Below, one piece after another: positions 12,331-25,067 of a DNA stretch of 64,000 bases. The first letter of the stretch is position 1, and every line of letters starts with the position of its first letter. This DNA comes from Kudoa neothunni. Taxonomy: Eukaryota > Cnidaria. The stretch spans positions 11,718,001 through 11,782,000 of the forward strand of contig OZ199839.1 in the NCBI GenBank assembly GCA_964304625.1, in the 5' to 3' direction. The position numbers were made by a program, and so were the translations under genes. The notes under the pieces were generated by a model, which saw only the letters and a program-made list of their open reading frames with translations, ran no database searches and was not told the DNA's origin.

Positions 12331-14334
12331 TTTCCCAGTTAAAATTTTTTTCTCTCGACAAAACATAACATTAAAAATAATGGAACTTTATATCGCTAGG
12401 AAAATAATGCAGTTTCTTCAAGATTATAGATACAGTCATCGTTGTTACTTTTGAATTAGTCAATCTATATAGATTATCAAATTTCTACAAAACTTTAGTA
12501 AACATAAGCAGCATCGTCATGGATAGTGATATTTTTAAAATAAATCGTGATTTATAACGAAGAAATCAATTTATATTTAGTAATTAAGTCCAAAGGTTTT
12601 TATAAAAAATATTCAAATGCTATCCACGTTGTTCTCATTATCCAACTATCTTAGTTACATTATTTACATTGAATAAAATTAAAATACTTTCTACATTGTT
12701 TTTGAAAAATTGTTAAATTTTATCAGTGATTTAACTACGCTTTAATGAAGAAATTAATTCCGTAGGCTAATCATATATTTTATGAAAAATATTAGAGTTA
12801 AGTTATATCCCAAAAAATCTAATAATGAAAGTCTACAAAATTTTGTATTATTATATTTTTTTATTTATTTATGTACATTGACCATACATATAGTTTAAAA
12901 TCAACGAATCTACTCAGTTTTAAGGACAACATGCAATCCTGTAATAAAACCAAGATACTAAGAAATTTATATACGTGGATAAAATTTGTAATTATATAAT
13001 ATTCTTGTTTTTCTGCATTAACTATTAATTCTACGTTTGTTGTTTATTGAATTAACCCTGAATCATTTTTGTTAATAAAAAATAGATAAACTTTGGCATC
13101 AACGCTTAATTTCATTCTACTTCTTTAAAATAAAAACAATCAAATAATGACAATACACTTCGATTTTAAGATATTGTCAAATTTCATGATGACAAGAAAT
13201 TAGTGCTCAATATCCATTTTCTAGTATTCGTAAAAAAAAATCTTAAATAAATAATCCCAAATGTTTCCTTAATAGCTTAAAAGACTTATGAGATAGAACT
13301 GCACTTTATAAAACCATAAAATAATGACACACAACGAAAAATGCGCAATATCCACCTACGCCAGTGTTTCCCTACGAGGAGTGCGAAGAGCCATCATTGG
13401 GGTGAGGGAGTCATTCAAGAATAAATGTAAAAATCAATCAGTTTATTCACATCGTAATTTTCGTTTGTTCCCGTTTAAATCACGAAAGGACGTAATGCGT
13501 ACAATAATATTTCTGATTGTTTTGATATCAATCAAATTCGATTCAACAATGGGATTTGATAATTTATAATTTATTCTGTTCGATTGTACGAAATAGCGCC
13601 GCAGTAAGGTAATAATTTATATTAAGTCTATTCAGCGGGCAGAATCTATCAATCTTTTCATGCAAAATCGTAACTTTGTTATCTTTCATAATAACATATT
13701 TATATTCTTCAGCTGTAATTAGGTTGTCATTACTTTAATCTACATAGAAATAATCTATATCCATGTAAATCCAACCACTCTGTGGTTTAAACATTGTCTT
13801 ATAACTAAAATTCTTATCAAAGGCTAGGTACAAATTCGAGCATAAGACTTAAAAATGCAACATAATAGAGCATATACAATTCAATGATGTATCTCAAATT
13901 TAGACATATTTTCTTGAATAATGTTGGTACAACAAAAATCCGAGCATTCATTTGTACATATAAATAAATGAATATGAATTTTAACAGAATAATCAGTTTT
14001 TTTTTCAGTTACATTAAGAAGGCATCTGTTTTGGATTCTCGGAATTTTTCTTAGCCCCTTGACTCTATGTTTAAATTAAAATGACTAAATGTAGAAAAAG
14101 GAATTCGATAGGTTTTTCCGCAAAAGATGGTATATGAAAAAAGCTTATCAACTTCATTATATAAAAATACTAAGTAGCGGAAATCATTAAATCCCGAAAA
14201 CGATTTTCATGTTTCATATTCCGACAAAGTGTCCTGCTTTAAATTACTTATAAAAACCCAACGTAAGCAAGAGAACCGCCGGATCAAATAAATACTAAAT
14301 AAAAATTGATTTTGAAATAATGTTTCTTGTGAAC

Positions 14335-14534
14335 NNNNNNNNNNNNNNNNNNNNNNNNNNNNNNNNNNNNNNNNNNNNNNNNNNNNNNNNNNNNNNNNNN
14401 NNNNNNNNNNNNNNNNNNNNNNNNNNNNNNNNNNNNNNNNNNNNNNNNNNNNNNNNNNNNNNNNNNNNNNNNNNNNNNNNNNNNNNNNNNNNNNNNNNNN
14501 NNNNNNNNNNNNNNNNNNNNNNNNNNNNNNNNNN
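14335..14534. other. Assembly gap (200 N)
   Basis: Exactly 200 N, a conventional filler length when the real gap size is unknown. It lies between the two copies of the 5.2 kb repeat. Confidence 0.99.
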
Positions 14535-15271
14535 TGTCAAGGTTACGTTATTTAGATTTGCTGTTAAGTTATTTTAAATTTTTATACTTTAAAGTAAGCT
14601 AAATATTCACTCAAAAATTATATAAATTAAAATTATACATTCAAGATTTCGTCACATATTTAATTCTCTCTTTAAATTTATTATTAAACAACAAAACTAC
14701 AAAATCCAAAATTTCACCTATGCTCAACTATTCACATACGTTGTTGTTCACAAAAACATTAACATATCATGTACCTTTACGAATTATGATTTAGTCGTAA
14801 CTTTATCGGATAATGAGTCCCGTTTTGACTCGTGTATTTCCCAAAAACGACATAAAAAAATTCAAAACATTTAATTTATTATCAGATTTATTTATTTTAT
14901 TCACATTTGTTTTCCTATTAAAATAGGCGGTTTTTTTGTTTTAATATTATTATAATAAAAAATAATTCCCCGCCTAAAAATAAATCCATTTTAAATCTCT
15001 TTTTTGATAAGGGGTGCGGAGTTGTCGTTGTATGCGGTAGGGGATTCGGAAACTAAAATGAATTGGGAAACGCTGCCATAGTTCAATAACCTATAAGAAA
15101 CTTCCAAAGAGGGAGACCCGTCATCTTAAACATAAAAGTTGAATTTGGAACATAGAACGTTTAGAATTCTTTATACAAAACATTCAAGAGACTGTTATGA
15201 CCATTGAGCCTACAAAATTTTATAATCAGGGACATAAAAATACATCGAAATCCAATCACGAGAAATCAAAA

Positions 15272-16750
15272 CTAACCATAATGAGTGTACCAAAGCGAAA
15301 GATCGATTATGAATGTCGTGTTTTTAACAAAGATTGGGCAAAAAAGTATTTTTTTGTTGATATTGGGACCAAAGCCACATGCCTGATTTGTTATGATACT
15401 TGTGCGGTATTCAAGGAGTATAACTTGAAAAGGCATTTCCAATCTCACCATTCCAATTTCGGTCAAAACCTTACTGCAATTGAACCCAGAAGGAAGGTAG
15501 TGGACATAGGGAATAAATTAAAATAACAAGAAGGTGCGTTTTTAAAGTTCACGTCCATACACGAGGGTGTAACATAGGCAAGTTTCGTATTGGCACACAA
15601 GACTGCAAAACATAACAAATCATTTTCTAAAAGCAGAATTTATTTAGTCTTGTATGATTGATGTTGTGGACATAGTTTTCCCAGAAGTGAAGCCAAATTG
15701 GAGTTAATTTCATAGTCAAGGAGAACCATTATTCGTAGAGTTGATGCGATCGTTTCTAACCTAAAAGAAAAGCTGTTGGATACTGCATCTTCTTTGATAT
15801 GGTTCTAGATAGCGTTAGGTGAGAGCACATATTTTCATGATACTGCAAGTTGCTCATTTTTATTCTTGGTATCGATGAAAATTTTCTAATTACAGAAGAG
15901 CTCTTGTCGATAAAAAGCCTCAGAGACACTACTACCGGACAGGACTTATACGAGAGTGTAATAAATTGAGTGGAGAGATCACAGTTGTGTCTTGATAAAC
16001 TCGTGAGTACTACATCTAAGGGAGAACCTCCATTAATTGGAACACATCGAGGACTTTTCAAATTAATGACGGACAGGATCCAACAAATCTTTCCAAAACA
16101 CGAATTACTTTCGTTCCACTGTATAAATCACCAAGAAAGTATTTTCAAATCTAAACTGGATATCAGGAATGTCATTATTCTTGTCACAAATGCAGTAAAT
16201 ATGATATGGTCGAACAGGCTGAATCACAGACAGTGATTCAGCATCACTTGGAAGAAATGGAGTCAGATTTCATTGTTGTTTTGTACCACACAAATGTACG
16301 ATGGCTTAGTCTTGGAATGGTACTAAAAAGAGTTTAGGATCTTAAGGATGGAATTTTACTGCTTTTTTTATGTAAAAATCTAACTTGTGATTTCACACAA
16401 AAAACTAAAGACAGCGATTGGATGTGTGATTTTGCTTTTGCGATTGATATTAAGCAAAAAGTTAACGATATAGATAAAAAAATCCAAGATGAAGATGTAT
16501 TTGCTCACGATTTATACGTTGGGACCAAATCGTTCGAAACTAAATGAGCATCTTTTGCGAAGCAGCTATCTGATCAAAACTTTATCCATTATCCCTTATT
16601 AGTAACCCATTGTGTAAAAACTAACACTTGCTTAAAAAATACTGTGGGCAGATAATGTTACCTCCAGAGGAATTTAGACGACGATTTTCATATTTTAATA
16701 CGATTCAGTACCAGTTTGATTTGTTGATACAGTAGGTAACTGATTTTCAG
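15272..16750 (+). pseudogene. hAT transposase remnant (ZBED5/GTF2IRD2-like), copy 2
   Basis: Second occurrence of the BED-finger piece (15287-15526) and the middle piece (15970-16236), identical in protein sequence to copy 1. A one-base difference upstream lets the first open frame extend to 15197 here. It probably represents the same genomic locus as copy 1. Confidence 0.75.
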
Positions 16751-17010
16751 TAATCCAATGAGGATCATGGAAAAGCCACTGAAAATGCGACAGTGACGTA
16801 TTTTCCCTAACATTTAGCGCGCAAAAACGAACAAATATACTTTTTTTTTTTAAATAAGTAAATTCATTTCATTTTTACAACCATCTACTTCTATTGAAAT
16901 TATATGTTAATTTACATTATTTTTAATTATATTTTTAAATGTGTATGTCGTAATTTTATGATGTTAACTCATTACTTCGTCCAGATAATCAATTCCTCTC
17001 CATTGTATAT

Positions 17011-17740
17011 TTCTTCCGCATGTTTAAACATTTAAATAAATCTTTTGATGATATAAATTCTACCACTCTTTCATCTTTAGTTTCAAAATTAGTAGATCCA
17101 ATAATCAAGGGAGTATGCTCGTCAGAATGTTTTAATGTAGGCATATTGACTTCCTTTTTAATAATCTCCGAATTTCCCGCCGAGAATTTTTTATTGCTAA
17201 AATTAATATTTGTTTGACGCTCACATTAGGTGGCTGTAAGAAACCCATATTTTCAGTAACAATTAAATGTAATATCCATTGAACCAACGTCCCATGATTA
17301 TTTTATTGGGCACAATTTTGTGAGCCCAATCTTGGTAGGATGTATTTTTTATCAATGCTAACTGCAGAAATATGGCTTTCTATTATATTATTTTTGTAAT
17401 TTTGTTTGAACAAAAAAAGATTCCGTGGGTTATTAATTGCAAACCACCAATTGACTTTTTGGTAAGGAATATAAGAGGGATATTGGACAAATGAATTTTG
17501 GCAGGGCAAGTGGCGTTATAAAGAAGTATTAAACTTTCTTGTACTTCGGTTTGAGTACACTGTCAAAATTAGAAAAATATTTGTTAAATGTTTCTCTAAT
17601 CATCCATTCTTTCCTGTTTGATTCGTATTTTACTTGAAATAATTTAGGATTTTTAATACAATGAGGTTTTTGTGATTTCCAATCACAAGAGATGCAATAC
17701 AACCTTCAGGCATAGATGCATACCGCAAAATAGTAACTAT
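17011..17740 (-). pseudogene. Tigger/pogo-like transposase remnant, copy 2
   Basis: Same minus-strand DDE_1-like relic as at 11590-12330, differing by one T in a homopolymer near 17345. Probably the same locus assembled twice. Confidence 0.5.
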
Positions 17741-19785
17741 TATATAGATTTATTTCCCAGTTAAAATTTTTTTCTCTCGACAAAACATAACATTAAAAAT
17801 AATGGAACTTTATATCGCTAGGAAAATAATGCAGTTTCTTCAAGATTATAGATACAGTCATCGTTGTTACTTTTGAATTAGTCAATCTATATAGATTATC
17901 AAATTTCTACAAAACTTTAGTAAACATAAGCAGCATCGTCATGGATAGTGATATTTTTAAAATAAATCGTGATTTATAACGAAGAAATCAATTTATATTT
18001 AGTAATTAAGTCCAAAGGTTTTTATAAAAAATATTCAAATGCTATCCACGTTGTTCTCATTATCCAACTATCTTAGTTACATTATTTACATTGAATAAAA
18101 TTAAAATACTTTCTACATTGTTTTTGAAAAATTGTTAAATTTTATCAGTGATTTAACTACGCTTTAATGAAGAAATTAATTCCGTAGGCTAATCATATAT
18201 TTTATGAAAAATATTAGAGTTAAGTTATATCCCAAAAAATCTAATAATGAAAGTCTACAAAATTTTGTATTATTATATTTTTTTATTTATTTATGTACAT
18301 TGACCATACATATAGTTTAAAATCAACGAATCTACTCAGTTTTAAGGACAACATGCAATCCTGTAATAAAACCAAGATACTAAGAAATTTATATACGTGG
18401 ATAAAATTTGTAATTATATAATATTCTTGTTTTTCTGCATTAACTATTAATTCTACGTTTGTTGTTTATTGAATTAACCCTGAATCATTTTTGTTAATAA
18501 AAAATAGATAAACTTTGGCATCAACGCTTAATTTCATTCTACTTCTTTAAAATAAAAACAATCAAATAATGACAATACACTTCGATTTTAAGATATTGTC
18601 AAATTTCATGATGACAAGAAATTAGTGCTCAATATCCATTTTCTAGTATTCGTAAAAAAAAATCTTAAATAAATAATCCCAAATGTTTCCTTAATAGCTT
18701 AAAAGACTTATGAGATAGAACTGCACTTTATAAAACCATAAAATAATGACACACAACGAAAAATGCGCAATATCCACCTACGCCAGTGTTTCCCTACGAG
18801 GAGTGCGAAGAGCCATCATTGGGGTGAGGGAGTCATTCAAGAATAAATGTAAAAATCAATCAGTTTTATTCACATCGTAATTTTCGTTTGTTCCCGTTTA
18901 AATCACGAAAGGACGTAATGCGTACAATAATATTTCTGATTGTTTTGATATCAATCAAATTCGATTCAACAATGGGATTTGATAATTTATAATTTATTCT
19001 GTTCGATTGTACGAAATAGCGCCGCAGTAAGGTAATAATTTATATTAAGTCTATTCAGCGGGCAGAATCTATCAATCTTTTCATGCAAAATCGTAACTTT
19101 GTTATCTTTCATAATAACATATTTATATTCTTCAGCTGTAATTAGGTTGTCATTACTTTAATCTACATAGAAATAATCTATATCCATGTAAATCCAACCA
19201 CTCTGTGGTTTAAACATTGTCTTATAACTAAAATTCTTATCAAAGGCTAGGTACAAATTCGAGCATAAGACTTAAAATGCAACATAATAGAGCATATACA
19301 ATTCAATGATGTATCTCAAATTTAGACATATTTTCTTGAATAATGTTGGTACAACAAAAATCCGAGCATTCATTTGTACATATAAATAAATGAATATGAA
19401 TTTTAACAGAATAATCAGTTTTTTTTCAGTTACATTAAGAAGGCATCTGTTTTGGATTCTCGGAATTTTTCTTAGCCCCTTGACTCTATGTTTAAATTAA
19501 AATGACTAAATGTAGAAAAAAGGAATTCGATAGGTTTTTCCGCAAAAGATGGTATATGAAAAAAGCTTATCAACTTCATTATATAAAAATACTAAGTAGC
19601 GGAAATCATTAAATCCCGAAAACGATTTTCATGTTTCATATTCCGACAAAGTGTCCTGCTTTAAATTACTTATAAAAACCCAACGTAAGCAAGAGAACCG
19701 CCGGATCAAATAAATACTAAATAAAAATTGATTTTGAAATAATGTTTCTTGTGAACTGTACGAATTTGCTATTTTTATTGGCAGT

Positions 19786-22152
19786 GGCTATTTGCATGAA
19801 TTCATTTAATCCCCTCTCGGAACTGGCTATACGAATGGATGGGAATATCTCCTAGAATACGTGAGATATTAAAAAATTTGATTTCACAATTACAATAAGC
19901 TATATTTATCCTAAAAAAATATAAAATTTTTGAATGTTTTTAAATGGAGAATTTGTCAATTAAAATCACACTTTAACCATGTCTTATGTAACAAAATCGT
20001 ATTTTTCCCCCATTTAATAACGTTATTAAATGCTTATACACAATAAGTTAGTTAATTAGGTTCTATGGTCTGAAATAAAATTGATTATTGCCATGTTAGA
20101 CGTTGCGCACACAAACCATTGGTTTTTTGCTTCGCATGGTCTCACAATTTTAATAATTGTCATACGTTGAGCGTTAATTCTCGTTTGATCTATGTTGTAC
20201 CATAAAATTCACAGATTTTATTATTATGCGAAATAATTTTATAAGTTAAACTATTTGGTTACGTTGAATCTGTGCGGTGAATTTAAAATGTGAATCTCTG
20301 TGAATACCCTTTTTGAGAACTGTACTAATTGACTCATGTTTCACTTAAATTGAAATATACTAGATGTATCTTTTTTTATTTCTAGCGCATCTTTCTTCAT
20401 AACGACTACACAAGATTCGTTTAGCTTGAATCATAACATGTGCATGTATCGTATAATGAATCTGAAAATTGATCAAATGGTTATAAAAATAATTAGTTGA
20501 TGTTTCCTCTTGGCTGAAGACATAAATATGAACAACAATAACAGATAAATATCAATGCCTCAGAAAGTGTTTTAAGATGACGTTTGAATCTGCTTCCTTT
20601 TGATATTGTTGGGGTCTCGAGCCTTCCACAAATTGGCGTCAAAACGGAATCCCCGTTGCGGCCGTTGAGGTAAGAATTGAAAACCATTTCCTTCATTATT
20701 CAACGATTATTTGGTCCCTGTTGCTTCATGAATCACAACTCTTACACTATCCCTTCGATTTGGTGAAGAAACGTGGGACCAATACTCCCCTCAACATCGA
20801 TCACATCATGAAATATTCCTACCGTCGGAAGCGTCGGTACAAATTATCAAAATGAAGGCCGGACAATATTGGGATGTAGAGCCCCTCACCCCATTTAAAC
20901 ATATTCTTAATATTTTCACCATCATACTCTCTCGTGTTATTTTTCAATTCACTCCGTGTGTTCTTTGGCATTTGGCGTGTATACAACAGATATGTAGGTT
21001 TCACTCCTGTCGAATATTCCACGCGAAGATAACATGTAAGAATATGGAACAAATTCAGAGAAATAGAGGTATATTATGAAAGCTTCGATTAAATAGTTTG
21101 TAATATTAGCAACGATCAAGTTGTTAGCATAGGTGATGAATTATGTGGGCAGGGATTTTACAATCTCGATATTTATTTTGATAAAAGATGGAAACTAATC
21201 ATAAGTGAATGGATCGTTGGCTAAGTTATGCTGAAATTTATTTTTAACATTGCACAAATGATAGATTGTAATCGACAAATGAAATATTGAAAGCATTGTT
21301 AAAGATTTTCAACTCTCCTAGAATTCTTCATAACGTTCTGTTACCTGTAATCCATCAGAATTGAAAGAAAAAAATATAATCATTACCAAATATTTACAGT
21401 CATATGATACAATAAGTAACAACGAAACTTCCCAGCAATATTATACTCTCCTGGCACTTTACTGATCTAATATTATTATAGAGGAAATATCCAAAATAAA
21501 AGTTATAAGAAGGAGGAAAACGAGTACATCCTCTGCTATTGGGCTCCCAAAAAAATTATCAAGATTTGAATTAAATCTGTTGAACATAAAATTTTGATTT
21601 ATCATTGATTTAAAAAATTCGTCGCTCAATAAATTCAATAAAACTAGTATTTTAAGAAATCGATAAAATTATTTTCAAGCTAAAGAGCATAGAATTAAAA
21701 CACTAAAAAGATACTAACAACCGACCGGTAAAACATCGTTTCATTAAAAAAATAAGAGGAATTTTGGTAGCTACATTTTTTTCTATTATTTTTAGCCATT
21801 GGAATTAAGTGTGAAAATTTGTCTCGTACCCATGCCTCATTCGAGTTTGTAACGTATGATTTGGCAAATAATTTGAATTAATTGAACCGAATAACGTAAA
21901 TAAACTTTGAATACTATTATTAACTCAAGAAAAATACGATTTATATGCGTAAGAGATGGTTAAATTATGATTTTAATGGATAAATCCTCCATTTAAAATC
22001 ATTAAGATAATTTTATAAAATTTTTTAGTAAAAATATAGCCTATCGTAATTATGAAATCAAATTTTTAATATCTCACATATTCTAGGAGATATTCCTATC
22101 TAAAAAAATAGCCAATCCCGAGAGAGGATTAAATGGATTCATGCAAATAGCC
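19786..22152. mobile_element. Element with ~200 bp terminal inverted repeats
   Basis: The segment 19786-19987 reappears in reverse complement at about 21950-22152, both ends starting ggctatttgcat. Shared landmarks are aatatctcctagaat and gtgagatattaaaaa. By eye the arms are roughly 80-85% identical, which indicates an old insertion. The 2 kb interior is mostly AT-rich, with the integrase-like relic at 20819-21052. Long inverted ends fit a MULE, foldback or Polinton-type element, or a deleted derivative of one; I cannot choose between them. No clear target duplication was seen. Confidence 0.6.
20819..21052 (-). other. Retroviral-type integrase relic (fossil)
   Basis: A short minus-strand piece containing YSTGVKPTYLLYTRQMPKN. 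It resembles the late integrase core of Ty3/Gypsy-like, and possibly Polinton-like, elements (STGxxPxxLxYGR). No flanking protease, RT or LTRs were found nearby, so only a fragment remains. The family is uncertain and the element is old and broken. Confidence 0.4.
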
Positions 22153-25006
22153 ATATACATTTTAATTTGGCTCATTTAACTTTCATCTTTAAGTACAGAA
22201 CCTATTTAAGTGAAAATCCTTTTCATAGTTTAATATTATGTTTGTATTCATTTTATACGTCTGATATTTTGGAATAATTATAATAACATAATTTATTAGA
22301 ATTTTTTATTACTTTACATATTAATGGTATATATAAGCAGGAATGATTAATAGCTCCAATCATTGAGTGTTAAATCATGAGGAGTGGAAAGATAATGTTC
22401 ATCCTTTTTCAATTATACATAGCAAATTTATTTAACCAAAATATTTTGATTTTAATATATTTTAGAAGTAAATGGGGAAATTTGAAGTTAAAATATAACA
22501 TAAAATAGTAAAAATTTTAATTAAGACATTTTTCATCGGTATTATTATTTTCATATTTAAATAAAATCTATAATTGAGTCTTGACATTCTCATAGAGGAG
22601 GGGGTGCTAAGTTAACGTGGAAATTAGGATGGGGGTACGAATGTAAAATTTGTAAGGAAACTCTGATTTATAGCATTGTATCCTACTTAGTATGGTTCGT
22701 GCAATCTTAGAAATTACGAACGAGTGGTCACCCATTGTTTTCATTTGAAAGTTTTGAACTTTTTGAGAGAAATGAATTAATACTTCTCATCAATTCGTTA
22801 ACACATTAGTTCATTGTTAGACATATATTTAAATGACTCTATATCGAAACTTATTGACCTTAAGATGTTACAGTTTGCGCCGACGTAGTACCAAAAGCAC
22901 TAATGCCTTTATTTTTGGCGAAAACGTACCATCTCGGGGTCACCCTGATTGAAGTTATCAATAAATGGTATCAATACAATAAAGTGAAAATTTTATATTA
23001 TCAATTGTCGCAAATGAATGAGTTTTCATCGAAAAGTTAAACATTAGATTTTTGAAATCAATTCTCTAAAAAAATTTTAACAGAGATATCGACTTCCCTA
23101 TCAATAGCCAATGCCTAAAATATATGCAAAATTGTTAAATTAATGAAGAATTGATTGCGAATATCACAACCGGATGGAATAAAGACTCTTATCTTATAAC
23201 TGGACCTTCAAATTTTATTAAAACCCCCTTTAAACCTAGCTTAGAGCGATAAGATTCAACTCACACATTGAAGTTTTGTTATATCAAATTATTTAGAATA
23301 TTTTTGGTGATATTGATGGGCCACAAAGCCGGTTTGAGGAAGGAGTGTATAAAAATGTGTCGGAGAGGGGGTTAATAATTTGAACAATAAAAATTAATCG
23401 TCGCAAGTTATCAATGAGTTATACATTTTTGTTTTTCTATTGATCACCCTAAAATTATCTGAATTTTAACTGCGCTTATCACAGTCGTTCAAAGTATGAT
23501 GTTTTTAGAAATATCTATTTTATTTCATCTTTAGATTAGTTCAAAGGATTCATATTTTGATTTAATTTTTAAAAATATTTAAAAAATAATATTTCTAACC
23601 CCGTGCAAAGCTGGGAAGTTGGCGCTACTGATGGGGTACAAATAAAAGATTGATCCAATAAATAGTCATATTTGCAACGAATTTCTTTACCGTCATAACT
23701 ACGTTGAGATTACGTTTAGAAAATAAGTTTTTCTTCTATTCTTCTCTTTATTATATTCATTGTGGTTCATTCAATGGTTTTTTAGATGACGGAATCATTT
23801 CTGAGGTTTATATAAAGCTATGAGTTTAAAGTGGTCTTTTATAAATTGAATGTAAATTAGGTCAAATATATCTTTGTTGTCGCTGTTATATACTTTAAAA
23901 CAAACGTCAAATTGATTCAAAATTGTAATAACACTTAATAAATCGTAATGAGTAAGTTACAAATAGTGGAAAAACACAGAGATTAATGAATATTTCATCA
24001 ACTTCTTTAAACCTATAATCAGTTGTCATTATTATTTGTGTTATTCTCGTATATTTAAAAAGAAATTAATAACTAATGAGATTGTTTGTGTTTTTATCAA
24101 TTTCTTCTATAATTTTTCCATTTAATTATTACTTTGAGTAAACGTTAATCCATGAGTTATCGAAGAAAGTTGTTTAGAGAGTTCAGAGGGTTTAACCGAG
24201 CGTTATCAAGTTTTCGTTAACCAATCTTTTATTCAAAACCAATTCACAGTATATAATTATATATTCTTTAATTCATATATCACAATTATATGAAAACATT
24301 ATAATTTAGAATATAAAAATAACGGTTTTATATTTACTTCTACACTTACATACACATATTATAATGGTGATAGAAATAACGAGAGAAGAAATAATATGTA
24401 GAATGAATCATACTTCACCCATATTTTTTAAGGGGTTTATTATTATATAATGGCATCAACTATGAATAAAGTCTATATACATATAATCAAACAACTTGGG
24501 ATCCTTGGTTTCTTTAAACTTAAAATGTTTTATTCAAAGTTAATAACGGTTGATTCACATACGGAAATAACTTTTAATGTCGATTCAAACAATTAATATG
24601 ATTATGTCGGTGTGAAAGTATTGTTTGTTGAATTATATATGATTGGACGGTTGAATTATGGTAATTCATATATGTTATTAAAAGTTTTTTAAAAGAACAA
24701 ATTTACATGTATATTAAATTAATATATCTTAGGGTTCCGTCAATAAAAATAAATACTAATTCAAATTAAATAATTGTTTAAATGATAATTTGGTCATAAA
24801 TTTAAGCTTTTTTTAATTAATAAATAATTTAATCAATTAAGTGATATACTTTAATAGTAAAATAAGTAAATTCTTTCTGGTTTGAGATAAATATATTTCA
24901 TGGATCATAAAGATTATAGTAAGAAATCATTACCGAGTCATAATCGAAAACCTAGTAAATTCCCAATTCATCTATAGAATAATTAATTCATTATCTTAAC
25001 ACAAGA
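22153..25006. other. Intergenic region upstream of gene 2
   Basis: About 2.85 kb, strongly AT-rich, with no open frame, RNA gene or repeat that I can support. The promoter of gene 2 must lie here. No convincing core promoter motif stands out against the AT-rich background. Confidence 0.5.
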
Positions 25007-25067
25007 ATGATGTGGAAAAATATTTCTTTTACCGTTTTAATATTTATCACTTTAGCTTCAATAACTG
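25007..25067 (+). CDS. Gene 2 exon 1: signal peptide
   Basis: ATG-ATG followed by WKNISFTVLIFITLASITG: a short basic start, then a hydrophobic core and small residues, typical of a secretory signal. The intron at 25068-25124 (57 bp) is phase 1, and exon 2 continues in frame with A-N-N-L-D-E-C. This fixes the gene's 5' coding end. An upstream in-frame ATG was not found. Confidence 0.8.

Larger units (their letters stand above)
9112..14334. repeat. 5.2 kb repeat copy 1 (probable contig-end overlap)
   Basis: The sequence from 9112 to the first base of the N gap is repeated almost perfectly at 14535-19756. The differences I see are mainly homopolymer lengths (for example near 10200, 10960, 11200, 11420, 11930, 13440, 13850 and 14000), one substitution (ggatccgg/ggattcgg near 9630) and one 8-base difference near 9250. 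Copy 1 ends exactly at the gap and copy 2 begins exactly after it. Contents: a hAT remnant, a Tigger remnant, then 12400-14334 with no gene I can support. Confidence 0.9.
14535..19756. repeat. 5.2 kb repeat copy 2
   Basis: Starts at the first base after the gap and matches 9112-14334 to position 19756 (ending in cttgtgaac), after which the sequence continues into unique DNA. Contents are as in copy 1. The 81-codon open frame at 13324-13569 of copy 1 is not kept here because one T is inserted, which argues against it being a gene. About 17750-19756 shows no gene. Confidence 0.9.

Noticed and set aside
13324-13569. 81-codon plus-strand open frame
   Set aside because: The second copy of the same locus breaks it with one extra T, there is no recognisable motif, and it lies in AT-rich transposon debris.
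13600-13800. Minus-strand reading of ~44 codons (LITAEEYKYVIMKDNKV)
   Set aside because: It looks protein-like but is short, matches no family I know, and no splice partners were found.
14295-14577. Open frames running through the N gap
   Set aside because: They consist almost wholly of N.
20493-20696. 67-codon minus-strand frame near the integrase relic
   Set aside because: It might belong to the same fossil, but I see no diagnostic motif.
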